A DNA stretch of 64,000 nucleotides from Nocardia sp. NBC_00565 (GCF_036345915.1 NZ_CP107785.1:4650001-4714000), one strand, 5' to 3'; shown: positions 8,866 through 20,292, counted from the stretch's first letter. Numbers and translations are program-made. Notes: generated by a model from the sequence alone, not told the origin.

Positions 8866-9570
8866 ATGCGTCTGATCGTGGTCGACGACGACAGTGCCGT
8901 GGACCCCCTGGTGAGGGCGCTCGGATCGCGTGGGCATCAGGTGGATCGCAGACGCCGCGGCGCGGACCTGCTGACCACCCATCATCGCTATCACGCGGTC
9001 ATCCTCGACCTCGATCTGCCGGATATGCCGGGCATGCAGGTGCTGCGCAAGTTACGCGAGGTCAGCGTGATGCCGGTGGTGATCCACACCGCGGATGACG
9101 AAGAGCGCTCCGTCGTGCGCGCGTTGCGTAGCGGAGCCGACGACTATGTGGTGAAACCGTCGGGGATCGGCGAGCTGACGGCCCGGCTCGACGCGATCAC
9201 CCGTCGTATCCCCTTGACCGCCCGCATTCCGACGACGACGGTCGTCACTGGGGATGTTCGAGTGGATCTACTGGCCGGCGAGGTCGAGGTGGCGGGTCGG
9301 CCGGTGCGGCTGACCCGGTTGGAATTCGAGCTGTTGCGGGTGCTGGTCGAGCACCCGGGCACGGCGGTGAGTCGTCAGCAATTGATGGACCGTGTCTGGG
9401 GCGACGCGTTCGTCGCGGTGTCGCACGCCCTGTATGTGCACATCACCGCGTTGCGGATCAAGTTGGACCGCCCCGGGCTGATCGCCAATGTTCGCGGTTA
9501 CGGCTATCGCTGGGGTCCGGATCCGGCTAAAGCTGAACAGGCCCCGCTGCCGGAGCTGCTGCGGGCGTGA
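8866..9570 (+). CDS. orphan OmpR/PhoB-type response regulator
   Basis: A 234-residue two-component regulator. The receiver domain starts MRLIVVDDDS; the phospho-acceptor is probably Asp48 in AVILDLDLPD, with the conserved Thr in VIHTADD and Lys in VVKPSG. The winged-helix DNA-binding domain runs from about residue 125, with RLTRLEFELLRVLVEHPG and ending at VRGYGYRWG. The start at 8866 is chosen because GGAGG precedes it by about 7 nt and the receiver fold begins there; the frame is open to 8791. No histidine kinase gene is in the window. Matching site pairs at 143, 4471 and 8764 make autoregulation and control of the 4605 gene likely. The 3' end overlaps the convergent MFS gene by 44 bp. Confidence 0.92.
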   Translation: MRLIVVDDDSAVDPLVRALGSRGHQVDRRRRGADLLTTHHRYHAVILDLDLPDMPGMQVLRKLREVSVMPVVIHTADDEERSVVRALRSGADDYVVKPSGIGELTARLDAITRRIPLTARIPTTTVVTGDVRVDLLAGEVEVAGRPVRLTRLEFELLRVLVEHPGTAVSRQQLMDRVWGDAFVAVSHALYVHITALRIKLDRPGLIANVRGYGYRWGPDPAKAEQAPLPELLRA

Positions 9571-11017
9571 TGGCGGCCGCGCCACGCCATCGGGGCATGA
9601 GAGCGGCGGCGATGGCGGCACCGAGCAGGAACAGGGCGGCGCAGATCCACAGGGCCGCACGGAAACCGGTGTCGAAGGCGACGGTGTCGGTGAGTGGGCG
9701 ACCGGATATCCCGACCACACCGGGCAGGGCGGCGACGGCGAGCAGTTGAGCGGTGCGGGCGACCGCATTGTTCACGCCGGAGGCCAGCCCGGCCGCGGTG
9801 GGCGGTACCGCGGCGAATACCGCCGTAGTCAGCGGGGCCACGAAAACGGCCAGGCCGATGCCGAAAACGATTGTCCCTGGCAGCACTTCGCTGACGTAGG
9901 GCGCGTGTCCGTCGATCCGCGTCAGCAGCACCGATCCGACCGCGATCAGCAGCGGCCCCACCGTCATCGGGATCCGAGCACCGTGGCGCTGCGCCCAGTG
10001 CCCGGCCCATGACGACGACACCAGCATGATCGCGGTGATCGGCACCATCGCCAGCCCCGCCTGCAGCGGCGAATAACCGGCGACCAACTGCAACTGCAGC
10101 GGCAGTAGGAAGTACACCCCGCCCAACGCGGCGTACACCGTGGAGGTCACCAGATTCGCGGCGGTGAATACGCGCCCGTCGGCAGTGCTCGTCCCGCCCG
10201 CACCCGGCGGAAACGCCCCTGTGAACAGCGACGGCGGTACCAGCGGACGATCGCCGCGCACCTGCAGGATCACGAATACCCCCAACAGCGCCATGCCGAG
10301 GAGCGTCATCCACATCCGGGCACCGATGAGCCCGTAGGTCAGCGCTGCCAAGCCGGCCACGACGGCCGCCACACCGGACAGATCCGGCCGGCGCACCCGC
10401 GAATCCCATGACTCCGGAAGGTATTTCGCCGACACGATGGCGACGACGACCGCCAACGCCATATCGATGAGGAAAACCGAACGCCACCCCGCCGTCTGGA
10501 CCACCCACCCTCCGACAATCGGCCCGGCCGCCTCGGCGAAACCGCCGAGACCCGCCCACCACCCGATCGCCGCACCCTGATCACGACGGTTGAGCAGCGT
10601 CGAGATCAACGCCAGGCTGCCCGGTGTGACGAGAGCCGCCGCAATACCCTGCAGCGCCCGCGCCGCGACCAGCGTCTCGAGCGTGGGCGCGAGAGCGCAC
10701 AACAACGACGCCGCCGCGAAACCCGCACTCCCCCAGACGAATACCCGGCGACGGCCGAACCGATCGGCCAATGCCCCACCCACCAGGAGCAACGACGCCA
10801 AGGCCAGCGTGTACCCGGTCATCACCCACTGCAGGTCCGCCATATCCCCACCGAAGCTAGACCCGATCCGCGGCATCGCGATAGTGACCACCGACGCGTC
10901 GAACGACATCGCGCCGGACCCGAGTACCGCGGCGGCGACCACCCACCGCCCGGTCGTCGAACGCAATCGGGGTAATTCCGCGCGGGCCGCTCCGGTCGGG
11001 ACAATGAGATCGCTCAT
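9527..11017 (-). CDS. MFS multidrug-type exporter (DHA2/EmrB-QacA family)
   Basis: A 496-residue integral membrane protein with many hydrophobic segments, compatible with the 14-helix DHA2 family of proton-coupled exporters. The signature GGALADRFGRRRVFVWG (loop 2-3) and the motif-C-like GPIVGGWVVQTAGWRSVFLI are visible. The substrate is unknown. The start codon overlaps the stop of the upstream egtD-like gene (ATGA), so the two are translationally coupled, and export of a betaine or thiohistidine-type metabolite is one possible reading. The 3' end runs 44 bp into the response regulator gene on the other strand. Confidence 0.9.
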   Translation of the reverse strand: MSDLIVPTGAARAELPRLRSTTGRWVVAAAVLGSGAMSFDASVVTIAMPRIGSSFGGDMADLQWVMTGYTLALASLLLVGGALADRFGRRRVFVWGSAGFAAASLLCALAPTLETLVAARALQGIAAALVTPGSLALISTLLNRRDQGAAIGWWAGLGGFAEAAGPIVGGWVVQTAGWRSVFLIDMALAVVVAIVSAKYLPESWDSRVRRPDLSGVAAVVAGLAALTYGLIGARMWMTLLGMALLGVFVILQVRGDRPLVPPSLFTGAFPPGAGGTSTADGRVFTAANLVTSTVYAALGGVYFLLPLQLQLVAGYSPLQAGLAMVPITAIMLVSSSWAGHWAQRHGARIPMTVGPLLIAVGSVLLTRIDGHAPYVSEVLPGTIVFGIGLAVFVAPLTTAVFAAVPPTAAGLASGVNNAVARTAQLLAVAALPGVVGISGRPLTDTVAFDTGFRAALWICAALFLLGAAIAAALMPRWRGAAAITPAAAPAAGPVQL

Positions 11018-11994
11018 CGACGGGCGGCAAGTACCAGCGCGAACCGATCATCGGGATCGGTCCACGAATGTTGTACTCCCAGCCGCGCCGCATCGAGTTC
11101 GGCGTGCAATCCCGCCAGCCGGAACTTCGCCGAGATCTCGGTGCGCAACTGCTCACCGGCGGTGAAGTCGACGACGAGATCCAGATCCGCGATGGTGACC
11201 GACATATCCGCCGTCGCCTCGAGCCGCATCTCGATCCACTCGTGCTCGGCATCCCACACCGCGATATGCGCGAACCGGTCGGGCTCGAAGTCCGCACCGA
11301 GTCGATTGTTCAACACGCGCAAGATGTTCCGGTTGAACTCCGCCGTCACACCCGCCGCGTCGTCGTACGCCGGAACCATCACGGCGGGATCGGTGACCAA
11401 TCCGACGCCCAACAGCAGCTGTTCACCCGGCTCCAGCCCGTCGTGGACGCACCGGAAGAACTCGGACCGCTCCGCGGGCGTCAGATTGCCGATCGTGCCA
11501 CCGAGCAGCACGATGATCCGCCGTCCACCGCGCGGCAGTCCGGGCAGCATGCTGGTGAAATCGCTGACCACCCCGTGTACCGCGAGCGCGGGAAATTCCG
11601 CGTTGATCCATTCGGCCGCGGCACGTAACGCCGATTCGGAAACATCCTGTGGCAGATAGGACTTCAACGATCCATGAGTGCTCAACGCGGTCAACAGCAG
11701 CCGCGTCTTCTCCGAGGAGCCCGACCCGAGTTCGATCAGTTCCCCGGCCTCGGCCGCCGCGGCCGCGATCGCATCCGCACAGTGCCGCAACAGCGTTCGC
11801 TCGGTACGAGTCGGGTAATACTCGGGCAATTCGGTGATCGCCTCGAACAGTTTGCTGCCCCGCGCATCGTAGAACCACTTGGACGGCAACCACTTCCGCG
11901 GCCCGGTCAGTCCGCGCAGTACGTCGGCACGCAGTGCGTCGGAAAGGTCTTCTTCAGTGAGTTGAACATCGACGATGTGCGTAATCTCGGCCAT
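11014..11994 (-). CDS. egtD: L-histidine N-alpha-methyltransferase (EgtD-like)
   Basis: A 326-residue SAM-dependent methyltransferase of the EgtD family, which trimethylates histidine to hercynine in ergothioneine synthesis. The SAM-binding segment is ELGSGSSEKTR. Counterparts of the histidine-binding residues described for mycobacterial EgtD are present: Asn in GGTIGNLTPAE, Tyr in AYDDAAGVTAEFNRN, and Glu and Ser in LRTEISAKF. The start at 11994 has AAAGGA about 7 nt upstream; an in-frame start at 12033 is less likely. Unlike the usual egtABCDE cluster, no other egt gene is nearby, and the next gene is an MFS exporter with an ATGA overlap. It could be the genome's only EgtD or a paralogue. 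Confidence 0.9.
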   Translation of the reverse strand: MAEITHIVDVQLTEEDLSDALRADVLRGLTGPRKWLPSKWFYDARGSKLFEAITELPEYYPTRTERTLLRHCADAIAAAAAEAGELIELGSGSSEKTRLLLTALSTHGSLKSYLPQDVSESALRAAAEWINAEFPALAVHGVVSDFTSMLPGLPRGGRRIIVLLGGTIGNLTPAERSEFFRCVHDGLEPGEQLLLGVGLVTDPAVMVPAYDDAAGVTAEFNRNILRVLNNRLGADFEPDRFAHIAVWDAEHEWIEMRLEATADMSVTIADLDLVVDFTAGEQLRTEISAKFRLAGLHAELDAARLGVQHSWTDPDDRFALVLAARR

Positions 11995-12083
11995 GGGGTG
12001 TCCTTTGGAAAGACCACGCGAAATATTCGCCAACGCCCCGTTACGAGGCGGCGAATACCCTGGGTCGAGAACGATATGAATGA

Positions 12084-12455
12084 CTATGGGGTGCCGGGTG
12101 TTTCACTGCGGAGCCGGTCGATTTCCGCGCGCAATTCGACGATCTGCCTTTGCAGGGCCTGAATGCACACCAACGCGACTCCGTTGGCATCGACGTTGTA
12201 GATCTGCTTGTCGCTGTCGCCGAGGCCGAAGGCGGCCCGCCAGTCCTGGGCCATCGGGCCGAGATGGCGTACATCCGCCGGCTCCCACTCGTACCGCCAG
12301 GTGCTGATCGGCAACTTCATGACCTCGGCGAGGACGTTATAGCCGTTGACCACGCTGTCGTGCTCGGATTCTTGCCACAGACCGGATCGGATCCGCGGGG
12401 CCGACGTGCGGCGACGCCGAGCCCAACGGAAGCCGAACACTTTTAGCGGTCCCAA
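12084..12455 (-). pseudogene. S74-like (endosialidase-chaperone/tail-fibre) C-terminal fragment
   Basis: A frame of up to 123 codons contains VLAEVMKLPISTWRYEWE, then DVRHLGPMAQDWRAAFGLG and VDANGVALVCIQALQRQIVE. This is the pattern of the peptidase_S74/chaperone-of-endosialidase type domain found in tail fibres and in small actinobacterial exported proteins, ending in a coiled coil. The segment that normally precedes it (SDRAIKREIVPV) is in the gene at 12443-12613, in another frame and just before it. The first 30 residues of this frame (RWARRRRTSAPRIRS) look non-native. It is probably the second half of one gene split by a frameshift or small insertion; a separate gene starting internally is less likely. 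Confidence 0.55.
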
Positions 12456-12613
12456 ACGACAGGGACGATTTCGCGCTTGATCGCCCGATCGCTTTCGGTC
12501 ACGGCGCTGGCGACACCGGTCGCCACCGCGGCCAGTCCGGTTCCCGCCGCGGCAATAATAGCGATCCGTGCCACCACAGCTATGCTCGTCGTTATCTCGC
12601 CGATCTTCTTCAT
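12443..12613 (-). CDS. small exported peptide, N-terminal half of a split S74-like gene
   Basis: 56 codons from the ATG at 12613, preceded by GGAAAGG about 9 nt upstream. Residues 1-38 form a basic start plus a long hydrophobic stretch (ITTSIAVVARIAIIAAAG), a signal peptide or anchor ending near VASA. The tail ESDRAIKREIVPVVWDR matches the start of S74-type domains. It then meets a stop, and the rest of the domain lies in another frame at 12084-12455, overlapping by 13 nt. This may be a recent frameshift, a sequencing error, or two coupled proteins. Confidence 0.5.
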   Translation of the reverse strand: MKKIGEITTSIAVVARIAIIAAAGTGLAAVATGVASAVTESDRAIKREIVPVVWDR

Positions 12614-13247
12614 GGTCGTCACCTTTCCGCGGAGATCCCGATACGCCTGCTGCGGATCCGCCACTCCGACAACGGAATTGTGTGCACGATCCGGCGACCC
12701 CGCCAGCTGGCGAACCGCACCTTTACAGCCGCTTAAGATTAGGATCTGGACAGCACCGCACGACGTGCAGTAATTTCCCGGCGACAGCAAGTATCGGCGC
12801 AAACCGTGAATACCCGCGCCGTGGCGAAGTACTCGCAACCGCCGCCCCCGATCGAACGATCCGGAATCGGAACGCCCCTCCGCGAACGCGGCGCGACCAT
12901 CCATCTCACGTCCTTCGGCTGGAACAAGCGCTGGCCGGCCGACGTACTCGACGGCGGATGGGACAGCGAGTCGTTCACCTACCGACCCGACCGACCATCC
13001 CCACCGACGGGGAAGGTCCCGTGGGCGCGGCCGCTATCCTGCCGATGATGACCACCGCCCCCGAACAGCAGCTGGCGCACGAATGCGCGTGGTCGTGGTC
13101 ACCGATGTCGGCGGATGTAACCGGTGCCGAGTTCACCGGGCGCTACGCCGCACTACCTGCGTAAAGCGATCCAATCTCCCTGAGCGAAACCCCACCCCGC
13201 CCCCAGGAGTGGGAAGGTGCAGATATTTTTGCAACGGTTCACTATTG
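12614..13247. other. stretch without a confident gene
   Basis: Several overlapping frames exist on both strands (for example a plus frame at 12806-13048 and a short one at 13046-13164), but none has a clear ribosome binding site, a recognisable domain or convincing codon bias. Part of the sequence must be the promoter region of the 56-codon gene. At 13200-13215 there is one good TGGGAA half of the ESX-type palindrome with a poor left half. Confidence 0.4.
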
Positions 13248-13273
13248 ATTGTGCCGTCAAACAGCGGCACAAT
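13248..13273 (+). promoter_or_regulatory. double-palindrome site 1 (GTGCCG-N8-CGGCAC)
   Basis: ATTGTGCCG (13248-13256) and CGGCACAAT (13265-13273) are a perfect inverted repeat around 8 nt. It lies 80 nt before the start of the small secreted protein gene at 13354. Five related sites occur in the window. Confidence 0.75.
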
Positions 13274-13353
13274 AGACCTCATACAACCTGCATCCCCGGC
13301 ACACCTACCGTCCATAGTCCGGGACCGACAGGACGAAGGAGATATCGGTAACC

Positions 13354-13644
13354 ATGAACCTCAAGTCGAAGAAGGTCGTCATAGCCGCCACGGTCGCGGG
13401 CGCACTGGTCATCACACCTGCCGCCATGGCGATCCAATCGACGATCGCGGCCCCCGGGAACCACAGCAATGGCAGTGGTGGCGGCGCTCGTGGCGGCGGG
13501 TACGGCAACAGCAGCCGCACGGAGGGCAGCCGCCGCGTCTCGGACCAGGACCACGGCTCGTCCACCGCCGGCTCGAACTCGAACTACGACAGCCGCGGCG
13601 ACAACAGCGGCCGCTGGGTCTGGGTTCCCGGCGAGGGCCGCTGA
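13354..13644 (+). CDS. small secreted Gly/Ser-rich protein
   Basis: A 96-residue protein with a clear signal peptide: MNLKSKKVVIAATVAGALVI with likely cleavage after AAMA. The mature part is short and rich in Gly, Ser, Asn and Arg, with no cysteine, and ends GRWVWVPGEGR. No family or function is recognised; it may be a cell-envelope peptide. GAAGGAG precedes the ATG at about 13 nt. Upstream is double-palindrome site 1 and downstream a strong hairpin terminator, so it is an independent transcription unit. Confidence 0.7.
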   Translation: MNLKSKKVVIAATVAGALVITPAAMAIQSTIAAPGNHSNGSGGGARGGGYGNSSRTEGSRRVSDQDHGSSTAGSNSNYDSRGDNSGRWVWVPGEGR

Positions 13645-13673
13645 CCCATTCCTATTGCGGCTCTGCATATTCC

Positions 13674-13712
13674 GAATGCGACCGCCGCCCAACACGGGCG
13701 GCGGTCGCATTC
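13674..13712. terminator. hairpin terminator after the small secreted protein gene
   Basis: GAATGCGACCGCCGCCC (13674-13690) pairs perfectly over 17 bp with 13696-13712 around the loop AACAC. It lies 30 nt after the stop at 13644. It lacks a T-run, as is usual in actinomycetes. Confidence 0.8.
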
Positions 13713-13845
13713 GCATGTGCACTATCGACGCCGCGCATTACCCCGCAACGAATCCGCGGCATCCTCTCCGCCCGCCACAGCCCTACCGAGGCTGCCGAAG
13801 CCGAAAGCGCGCACACTTCCAACGCAAGACCCACCGACACAGACC

Positions 13846-13900
13846 GATGCCCTCCCGGACAGTGCGCGCGCAATCGCGTGCCGCCGTCCGGGAGGGCATC
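13846..13900. terminator. hairpin terminator for the leftward secreted-protein gene
   Basis: GATGCCCTCCCGGAC (13846-13860) pairs over 15 bp with GTCCGGGAGGGCATC (13886-13900), with a 25-nt loop. It lies 30 nt beyond the stop of the gene ending at 13930, between two convergent genes. Confidence 0.75.
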
Positions 13901-13929
13901 AACCGTGCTATCTCCAGCGTCGGAGAGAC

Positions 13930-14511
13930 TCAGGTCAAGTTGCCGTCGATGCAGAGGCTCGACGACCGCCACGACGGACCCGGCCGGTTCGCGGCCATAT
14001 CGAAGGTCCACACCGAAATCGGCCCGGCGGCACGCCAATACAGCCCACCACGGCCGTCCGGAATCGCCTCGTAGATATCCTCGCGACCCTCGATCAGCTG
14101 GCTGCCGACGCAGTAGTCCATGTAGTCGGTGCCGGGTTGCTGTGCGCCCGGGCTGAATTTGCCGACGGGGTTGCCATCGGTCCCAGGGTTGTGCACGCTG
14201 CTCCGGCCCGCGGCCAGGCCCTCGCGGGACCAGCGGGCGAAGCCGAAGAAGTCGGACTGGCACCGGTACGTCCAGCCGCCCGCGGCGATCGCCACACCCT
14301 GCGGGTGGCCGACGCCGTCCCACAGGCAGCGCACGCCGATATCGGCGTTGGCCGCGGGGGTCGCGGTGCCCAGACCGAGTCCGCTCGCCGCCCCGGCCAT
14401 CGCCGCTAGCAGGGCGAGCGCACGGATCTTGGTGCCACCCTTGACATTACGTGTCGGATTGTTACATTCCGGAAGTCTCGGCGCACGGCGCCATCCGCTG
14501 ACGTTGATCAT
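13930..14511 (-). CDS. secreted protein of unknown function, 193 aa
   Basis: The start at 14511 (MINVSGWRRAPRLPE) is supported by GAAGGAG 6 nt upstream; a later GTG just before the hydrophobic stretch is an alternative. A hydrophobic segment RALALLAAMAGAASGLGLG ending near AANA is a signal peptide. The mature domain contains four cysteines (RCLWDG, YRCQSDF, DYCVGS, LCIDGN) and several Trp and Gly residues, which fits a disulphide-stabilised exported domain. No family is recognised. Double-palindrome site 2 lies 75 nt upstream and a hairpin terminator follows. Confidence 0.7.
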   Translation of the reverse strand: MINVSGWRRAPRLPECNNPTRNVKGGTKIRALALLAAMAGAASGLGLGTATPAANADIGVRCLWDGVGHPQGVAIAAGGWTYRCQSDFFGFARWSREGLAAGRSSVHNPGTDGNPVGKFSPGAQQPGTDYMDYCVGSQLIEGREDIYEAIPDGRGGLYWRAAGPISVWTFDMAANRPGPSWRSSSLCIDGNLT

Positions 14512-14586
14512 CGACGTCTCCTTCATCATCGGTCGCCCGCCGGCCGACGTCGATACGGGCCGACGGGAGGTGCTGTTCCCGCTGAC

Positions 14587-14614
14587 TAATGTATCGCTAT
14601 TTAACGGCACGTTA
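14587..14614 (-). promoter_or_regulatory. double-palindrome site 2
   Basis: On the minus strand TAACGTGCCGTTA, a 13-bp palindrome, is followed 2 bp later by TAGCGATACATTA, a weaker copy. It sits 75 nt before the start at 14511. It is nearly identical to site 3 at 20190-20217. Confidence 0.75.
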
Positions 14615-14737
14615 GATCAAGTATCACCACACGTGGGAACGTTGAAGGAGGGTAGATCCGGGCGGATGCACGGAAAAGCACAGGTCGAACCCTGAAGTAA
14701 GCGCGCCCAGCCGTCGAAGAGTGCGGGCCGGTTGACT

Positions 14738-15472
14738 TCAGGCGTCCGGAAGTGCCTCGTTGAGTTCGCTGTCCTGCTCGAGATATCGGGCGATGAAGCG
14801 ATTGACGAGCTCCGCGCTCGCCTCCCCTGGGCGGACCCGGGTCGCGGCCACCCGATCGGCGAGCACGGCCAGGTCCGTCGGTGTGCGTTCGGAGCGCCGG
14901 TAGGGCTCCCACGCGGTCCGATGGAACAGATCGATGAATCGACGGGCGATCCGGTCGCAGTCGGCGCGCAGCCGCTCCAATTCGCCGAGCAGGTCGTCGA
15001 CCGGTATGCCGGCCCCTAGGAGTTGGTCGAAGATACGGATCAGCTGCGGATCGGCGATGCGATAGTTGGCGGCGTCGACGGGTTCGTACAGACCGGCCGA
15101 GACCACCCGAGCCAGGCCGTTGGGCACCTCACGATAATGCTCCTCGAGCTCGGTCGCCGCGATCGTGTCACCGGAGGACGGCGCGGCGGACTGCGGCGCA
15201 CCCGGTTCCGCGACGCCGAGGATGTCACCGAGGTCATCACCGCGGTCCCACGCCTCGAGTAGCTCGCGGATCCCGTTGAGCTTGATCCCGCGGTCCAGCA
15301 GGCGGCTGATCGTCTGCACCCGGTTGAGGTGGTCCGGTCCATAGAAGCCGGTGCGGCCCTTCACCTGTGGTGGCGGCAAAATTCCACGCTCGGCGTAAAC
15401 CCGGAGGCTGCGCACGGTCGTACCGGCCTCGCGCGCCAGCTCGTCGATCGTGTACTCCACGTCCCCTACCAT
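14738..15472 (-). CDS. MerR-family transcriptional regulator
   Basis: A 244-residue regulator. The N-terminal MerR winged helix is clear: YTIDELAREAGTTVRSLRVY, then ERGILPPPQVKGRTGFYGPD and HLNRVQTISRLLDRGIKL. The C-terminal 150 residues are helical, with no cysteine metal site, so a small-molecule or unknown signal is likelier than a metal. The start is placed at the ATG at 15472 (MVGDVEYTIDELA); a GTG four codons later is possible. A 13-bp perfect palindrome at 15516-15528 is a candidate autoregulatory operator. Confidence 0.85.
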   Translation of the reverse strand: MVGDVEYTIDELAREAGTTVRSLRVYAERGILPPPQVKGRTGFYGPDHLNRVQTISRLLDRGIKLNGIRELLEAWDRGDDLGDILGVAEPGAPQSAAPSSGDTIAATELEEHYREVPNGLARVVSAGLYEPVDAANYRIADPQLIRIFDQLLGAGIPVDDLLGELERLRADCDRIARRFIDLFHRTAWEPYRRSERTPTDLAVLADRVAATRVRPGEASAELVNRFIARYLEQDSELNEALPDA

Positions 15473-15515
15473 ATGTCTAGGAAACCACATCGAAACATTA
15501 CCCACTGGTAAGCAT

Positions 15516-15528
15516 ACGTCAGTGACGT
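15516..15528. promoter_or_regulatory. palindrome upstream of the MerR gene
   Basis: ACGTCA and TGACGT flank a central G, giving a perfect 13-bp dyad about 45 nt before the MerR start. MerR operators lie between -35 and -10, which this position would allow. Confidence 0.45.
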
Positions 15529-15642
15529 CGGTCACCTATGCTCCGCGACGCGCGTGTCAACCCCCAATGACACTCCTAACTATTCCCGCCGTTGGCAATT
15601 CAACGCACCCGGCGCGGCCGGGGTGCGGATTATCCTTCCGAC

Positions 15643-15996
15643 ATGACCGAGGCGCAGGCTTCTCGAATTACCGTGGTCGAACGGGAACGTGCGCTGGAAC
15701 AACTGTCGCACCATCTGGGCACCGGGCGGCTGAGCCTGACCGAGTTCGACGAACGCAGCGCCGTTGCGGCGGCGGCGACCACCAAAGGAGAATTGGCGGA
15801 ATTGTTCGCCGATCTGCCCGGCACCACGGCGGCCGCACCACCGGCCCCAACCAGTACTGCACTGCAACGGCTCTCGACCATCGCCGCGCTGATCTCGATC
15901 GTCGCGGTCGTGCTCGCCGTCGCCACGGGCAACTGGCTGTGGCTGCTCGCCGGCACCGGGACCATCGTCGCGTTCGTGGTCCAGCGGATGCGCTGA
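15643..15996 (+). CDS. DUF1707 (SHOCT-like) membrane protein
   Basis: A 117-residue protein. Residues 1-60 match the DUF1707 pattern (RITVVERERALEQLSHHLGT then GRLSLTEFDERSAVAAAATT, ending ELFADLP). Residues about 70-112 contain one or two hydrophobic segments (LISIVAVVLAVATG and WLLAGTGTIVAFVV). The start is taken at the ATG at 15643 because the domain begins there; the frame is open to 15592. Its role is unknown. It converges on the PknG-like gene 12 nt away. Confidence 0.8.
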   Translation: MTEAQASRITVVERERALEQLSHHLGTGRLSLTEFDERSAVAAAATTKGELAELFADLPGTTAAAPPAPTSTALQRLSTIAALISIVAVVLAVATGNWLWLLAGTGTIVAFVVQRMR

Positions 15997-16007
15997 GCGC
16001 CGCTCCC

Positions 16008-18575
<2,568 letters not shown>

Positions 18576-18612
18576 CTAGCGACTGCTTGCAGGTCGCCGG
18601 AAATCGTTGGTG

Positions 18613-20151
18613 CTATTCCTCGTCGGGCTTGTCGAGGACGACGACCGTCTCGCTATCGCGCTTGCGCGGCGGCCGCTCGGCCAGGACCGGGAACTGCCCG
18701 GTGATGCCTTCGCGCTCCTGTGCGACGGCCAGCACCCGCTTGCGAGCCACGAACCACCCGCCGATGAACGCCGGAACCACGACGACCACCATGGCGATCA
18801 CCGCGCCACGCTGCTCGGGGCTGTCGCTGAATGCCATCAGAAGGACCACCGTCACCAGGAACACCAGCGTGGCGTAACTCGTGTAGGGCGCACCGACCAA
18901 CCGGAACGACGGGCGTTCCACCAGCCCCTTCTTCGACCATTTCCACAGCTGCAGCTGGCAGATCACGATCGCCGCCCAGGCCGAGATGGTGCCGAGGGCC
19001 GACATGTTCAGCACGATCTCGAATGCCTTGTCCGGCACCATCGCGTTGAGCCCGACGCCGACCAGAGCGATTGCGCCAGTGGCGAGAATGCCGACGTAGG
19101 GCACACCACCACTGGACATCCGCGAGGCGATCTTCGGCGCGCTGCCGTTCATCGACATCGAGCGCAGGATGCGCCCGGTCGAGTACAGGCCCGCGTTCAG
19201 ACTCGAGAAGGCCGCGGTCAGCACCACCAGGTTCATGACCGAGCCGGCACCGTCGACGCCGAGCTTGGAGAAGAACGTCACGAACGGGCTCTCACCGGAC
19301 TTGAAGGCGGTGTAGGGCAGCAGCAGTCCGAGCAGCACCAGCGAGCCGACGTAGAACAGGGCGATACGGGCGATGACCGAGTTGATGGCCCGCGGCATGA
19401 TCTTTTCCGGATTCTCCGCCTCACCGGCCGCCGTACCGATCAATTCCACTGCGGCGTAGGCGAATACGACACCGGTGGTGACGGTGACCAGCGGCAGCAG
19501 CCCGGTCGGGAACATACCGCCGTGGTCGGCGATCACGTTGAAACCGGTGGTCTCCCCCTTCAGGTCGAACCGCCCCGCCAGGAAGATGGTGCCGACGATC
19601 AGGAATCCGACCAGCGCGATGACCTTGATCAGCGCGGCCCAGAACTCCAGCTCACCGAACCATTTCACCGAGATCAGGTTGATGCTGACGACGATGGCCA
19701 GCGCGACCAGCGCGATCGCCCACTGCGGTATCGCCTCGGTGGCTCCCCAGAAATGGACATAGGTGGCGATCGCGGTGATGTCTACGATGCCGGTCATGCA
19801 CCAGTGGAAGAAGTACATCCACCCGACCGCGAAAGCCAGCTTCTCGCCATAGAACTCACGCGCATAGGACACGAACGATCCGGAGGACGGACGATGCAAC
19901 ACCAGCTCGCCCAGCGCCCGCAGGATGAAGAACACGAAAATGCCGCACACGGCGTACACCAGGAACAGACCCGGACCGGCACTGGCCAACCGGCCACCCG
20001 CGCCGAGGAACAGGCCGGTGCCGATCGCGCCGCCGATCGCGATCATCTGCAGCTGACGCGGGCGCAACGCCTTGTGGTAGCCCGCATCCTCGGCGTGCAG
20101 CGCGTCCGTAGCGGGCGCCGACACCTCCGCGGAGGGTTTGACGGTTGTCAT
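18613..20151 (-). CDS. ansP: L-asparagine/amino-acid permease (AnsP-like, APC family)
   Basis: A 512-residue amino acid-polyamine-organocation permease with about 12 hydrophobic segments. It strongly resembles Ans[20 protein letters not shown] near the N-terminus, [40 protein letters not shown] and [20 protein letters not shown]. Such permeases import asparagine or aspartate by proton symport. The start is set at the ATG at 20151, with AAGG 7-8 nt upstream; a GTG at 20166 is the alternative. Double-palindrome site 3 lies 39 nt upstream and a strong terminator follows. The nearby pknG-like gene and gdh make a nitrogen and amino-acid theme plausible. Confidence 0.9.
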   Translation of the reverse strand: MTTVKPSAEVSAPATDALHAEDAGYHKALRPRQLQMIAIGGAIGTGLFLGAGGRLASAGPGLFLVYAVCGIFVFFILRALGELVLHRPSSGSFVSYAREFYGEKLAFAVGWMYFFHWCMTGIVDITAIATYVHFWGATEAIPQWAIALVALAIVVSINLISVKWFGELEFWAALIKVIALVGFLIVGTIFLAGRFDLKGETTGFNVIADHGGMFPTGLLPLVTVTTGVVFAYAAVELIGTAAGEAENPEKIMPRAINSVIARIALFYVGSLVLLGLLLPYTAFKSGESPFVTFFSKLGVDGAGSVMNLVVLTAAFSSLNAGLYSTGRILRSMSMNGSAPKIASRMSSGGVPYVGILATGAIALVGVGLNAMVPDKAFEIVLNMSALGTISAWAAIVICQLQLWKWSKKGLVERPSFRLVGAPYTSYATLVFLVTVVLLMAFSDSPEQRGAVIAMVVVVVPAFIGGWFVARKRVLAVAQEREGITGQFPVLAERPPRKRDSETVVVLDKPDEE

Positions 20152-20189
20152 GGTGAAGCCTTTCACGTGACGGCGATCATATCGCTGCT

Positions 20190-20217
20190 TAATGTATCGC
20201 TATCTAACGGCACGTTC
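20190..20217 (-). promoter_or_regulatory. double-palindrome site 3 (ansP)
   Basis: On the minus strand GAACGTGCCGTTA, then 2 bp, then TAGCGATACATTA. It lies 39 nt before the ansP start and differs from site 2 by only two bases. Confidence 0.75.
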
Positions 20218-20292
20218 AATAGGAATCGGAAATTTGTAACAGCGCCGAAACGCGCCGCAGCACGCACACCCGCCCTGACCTGGCCGTTGGTT

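Noticed and set aside
12568..13164. 198-codon plus-strand frame and a 79-codon minus frame in the 12.6-13.2 kb gap
   Set aside because: They overlap each other, lack start signals and have no recognisable domain.
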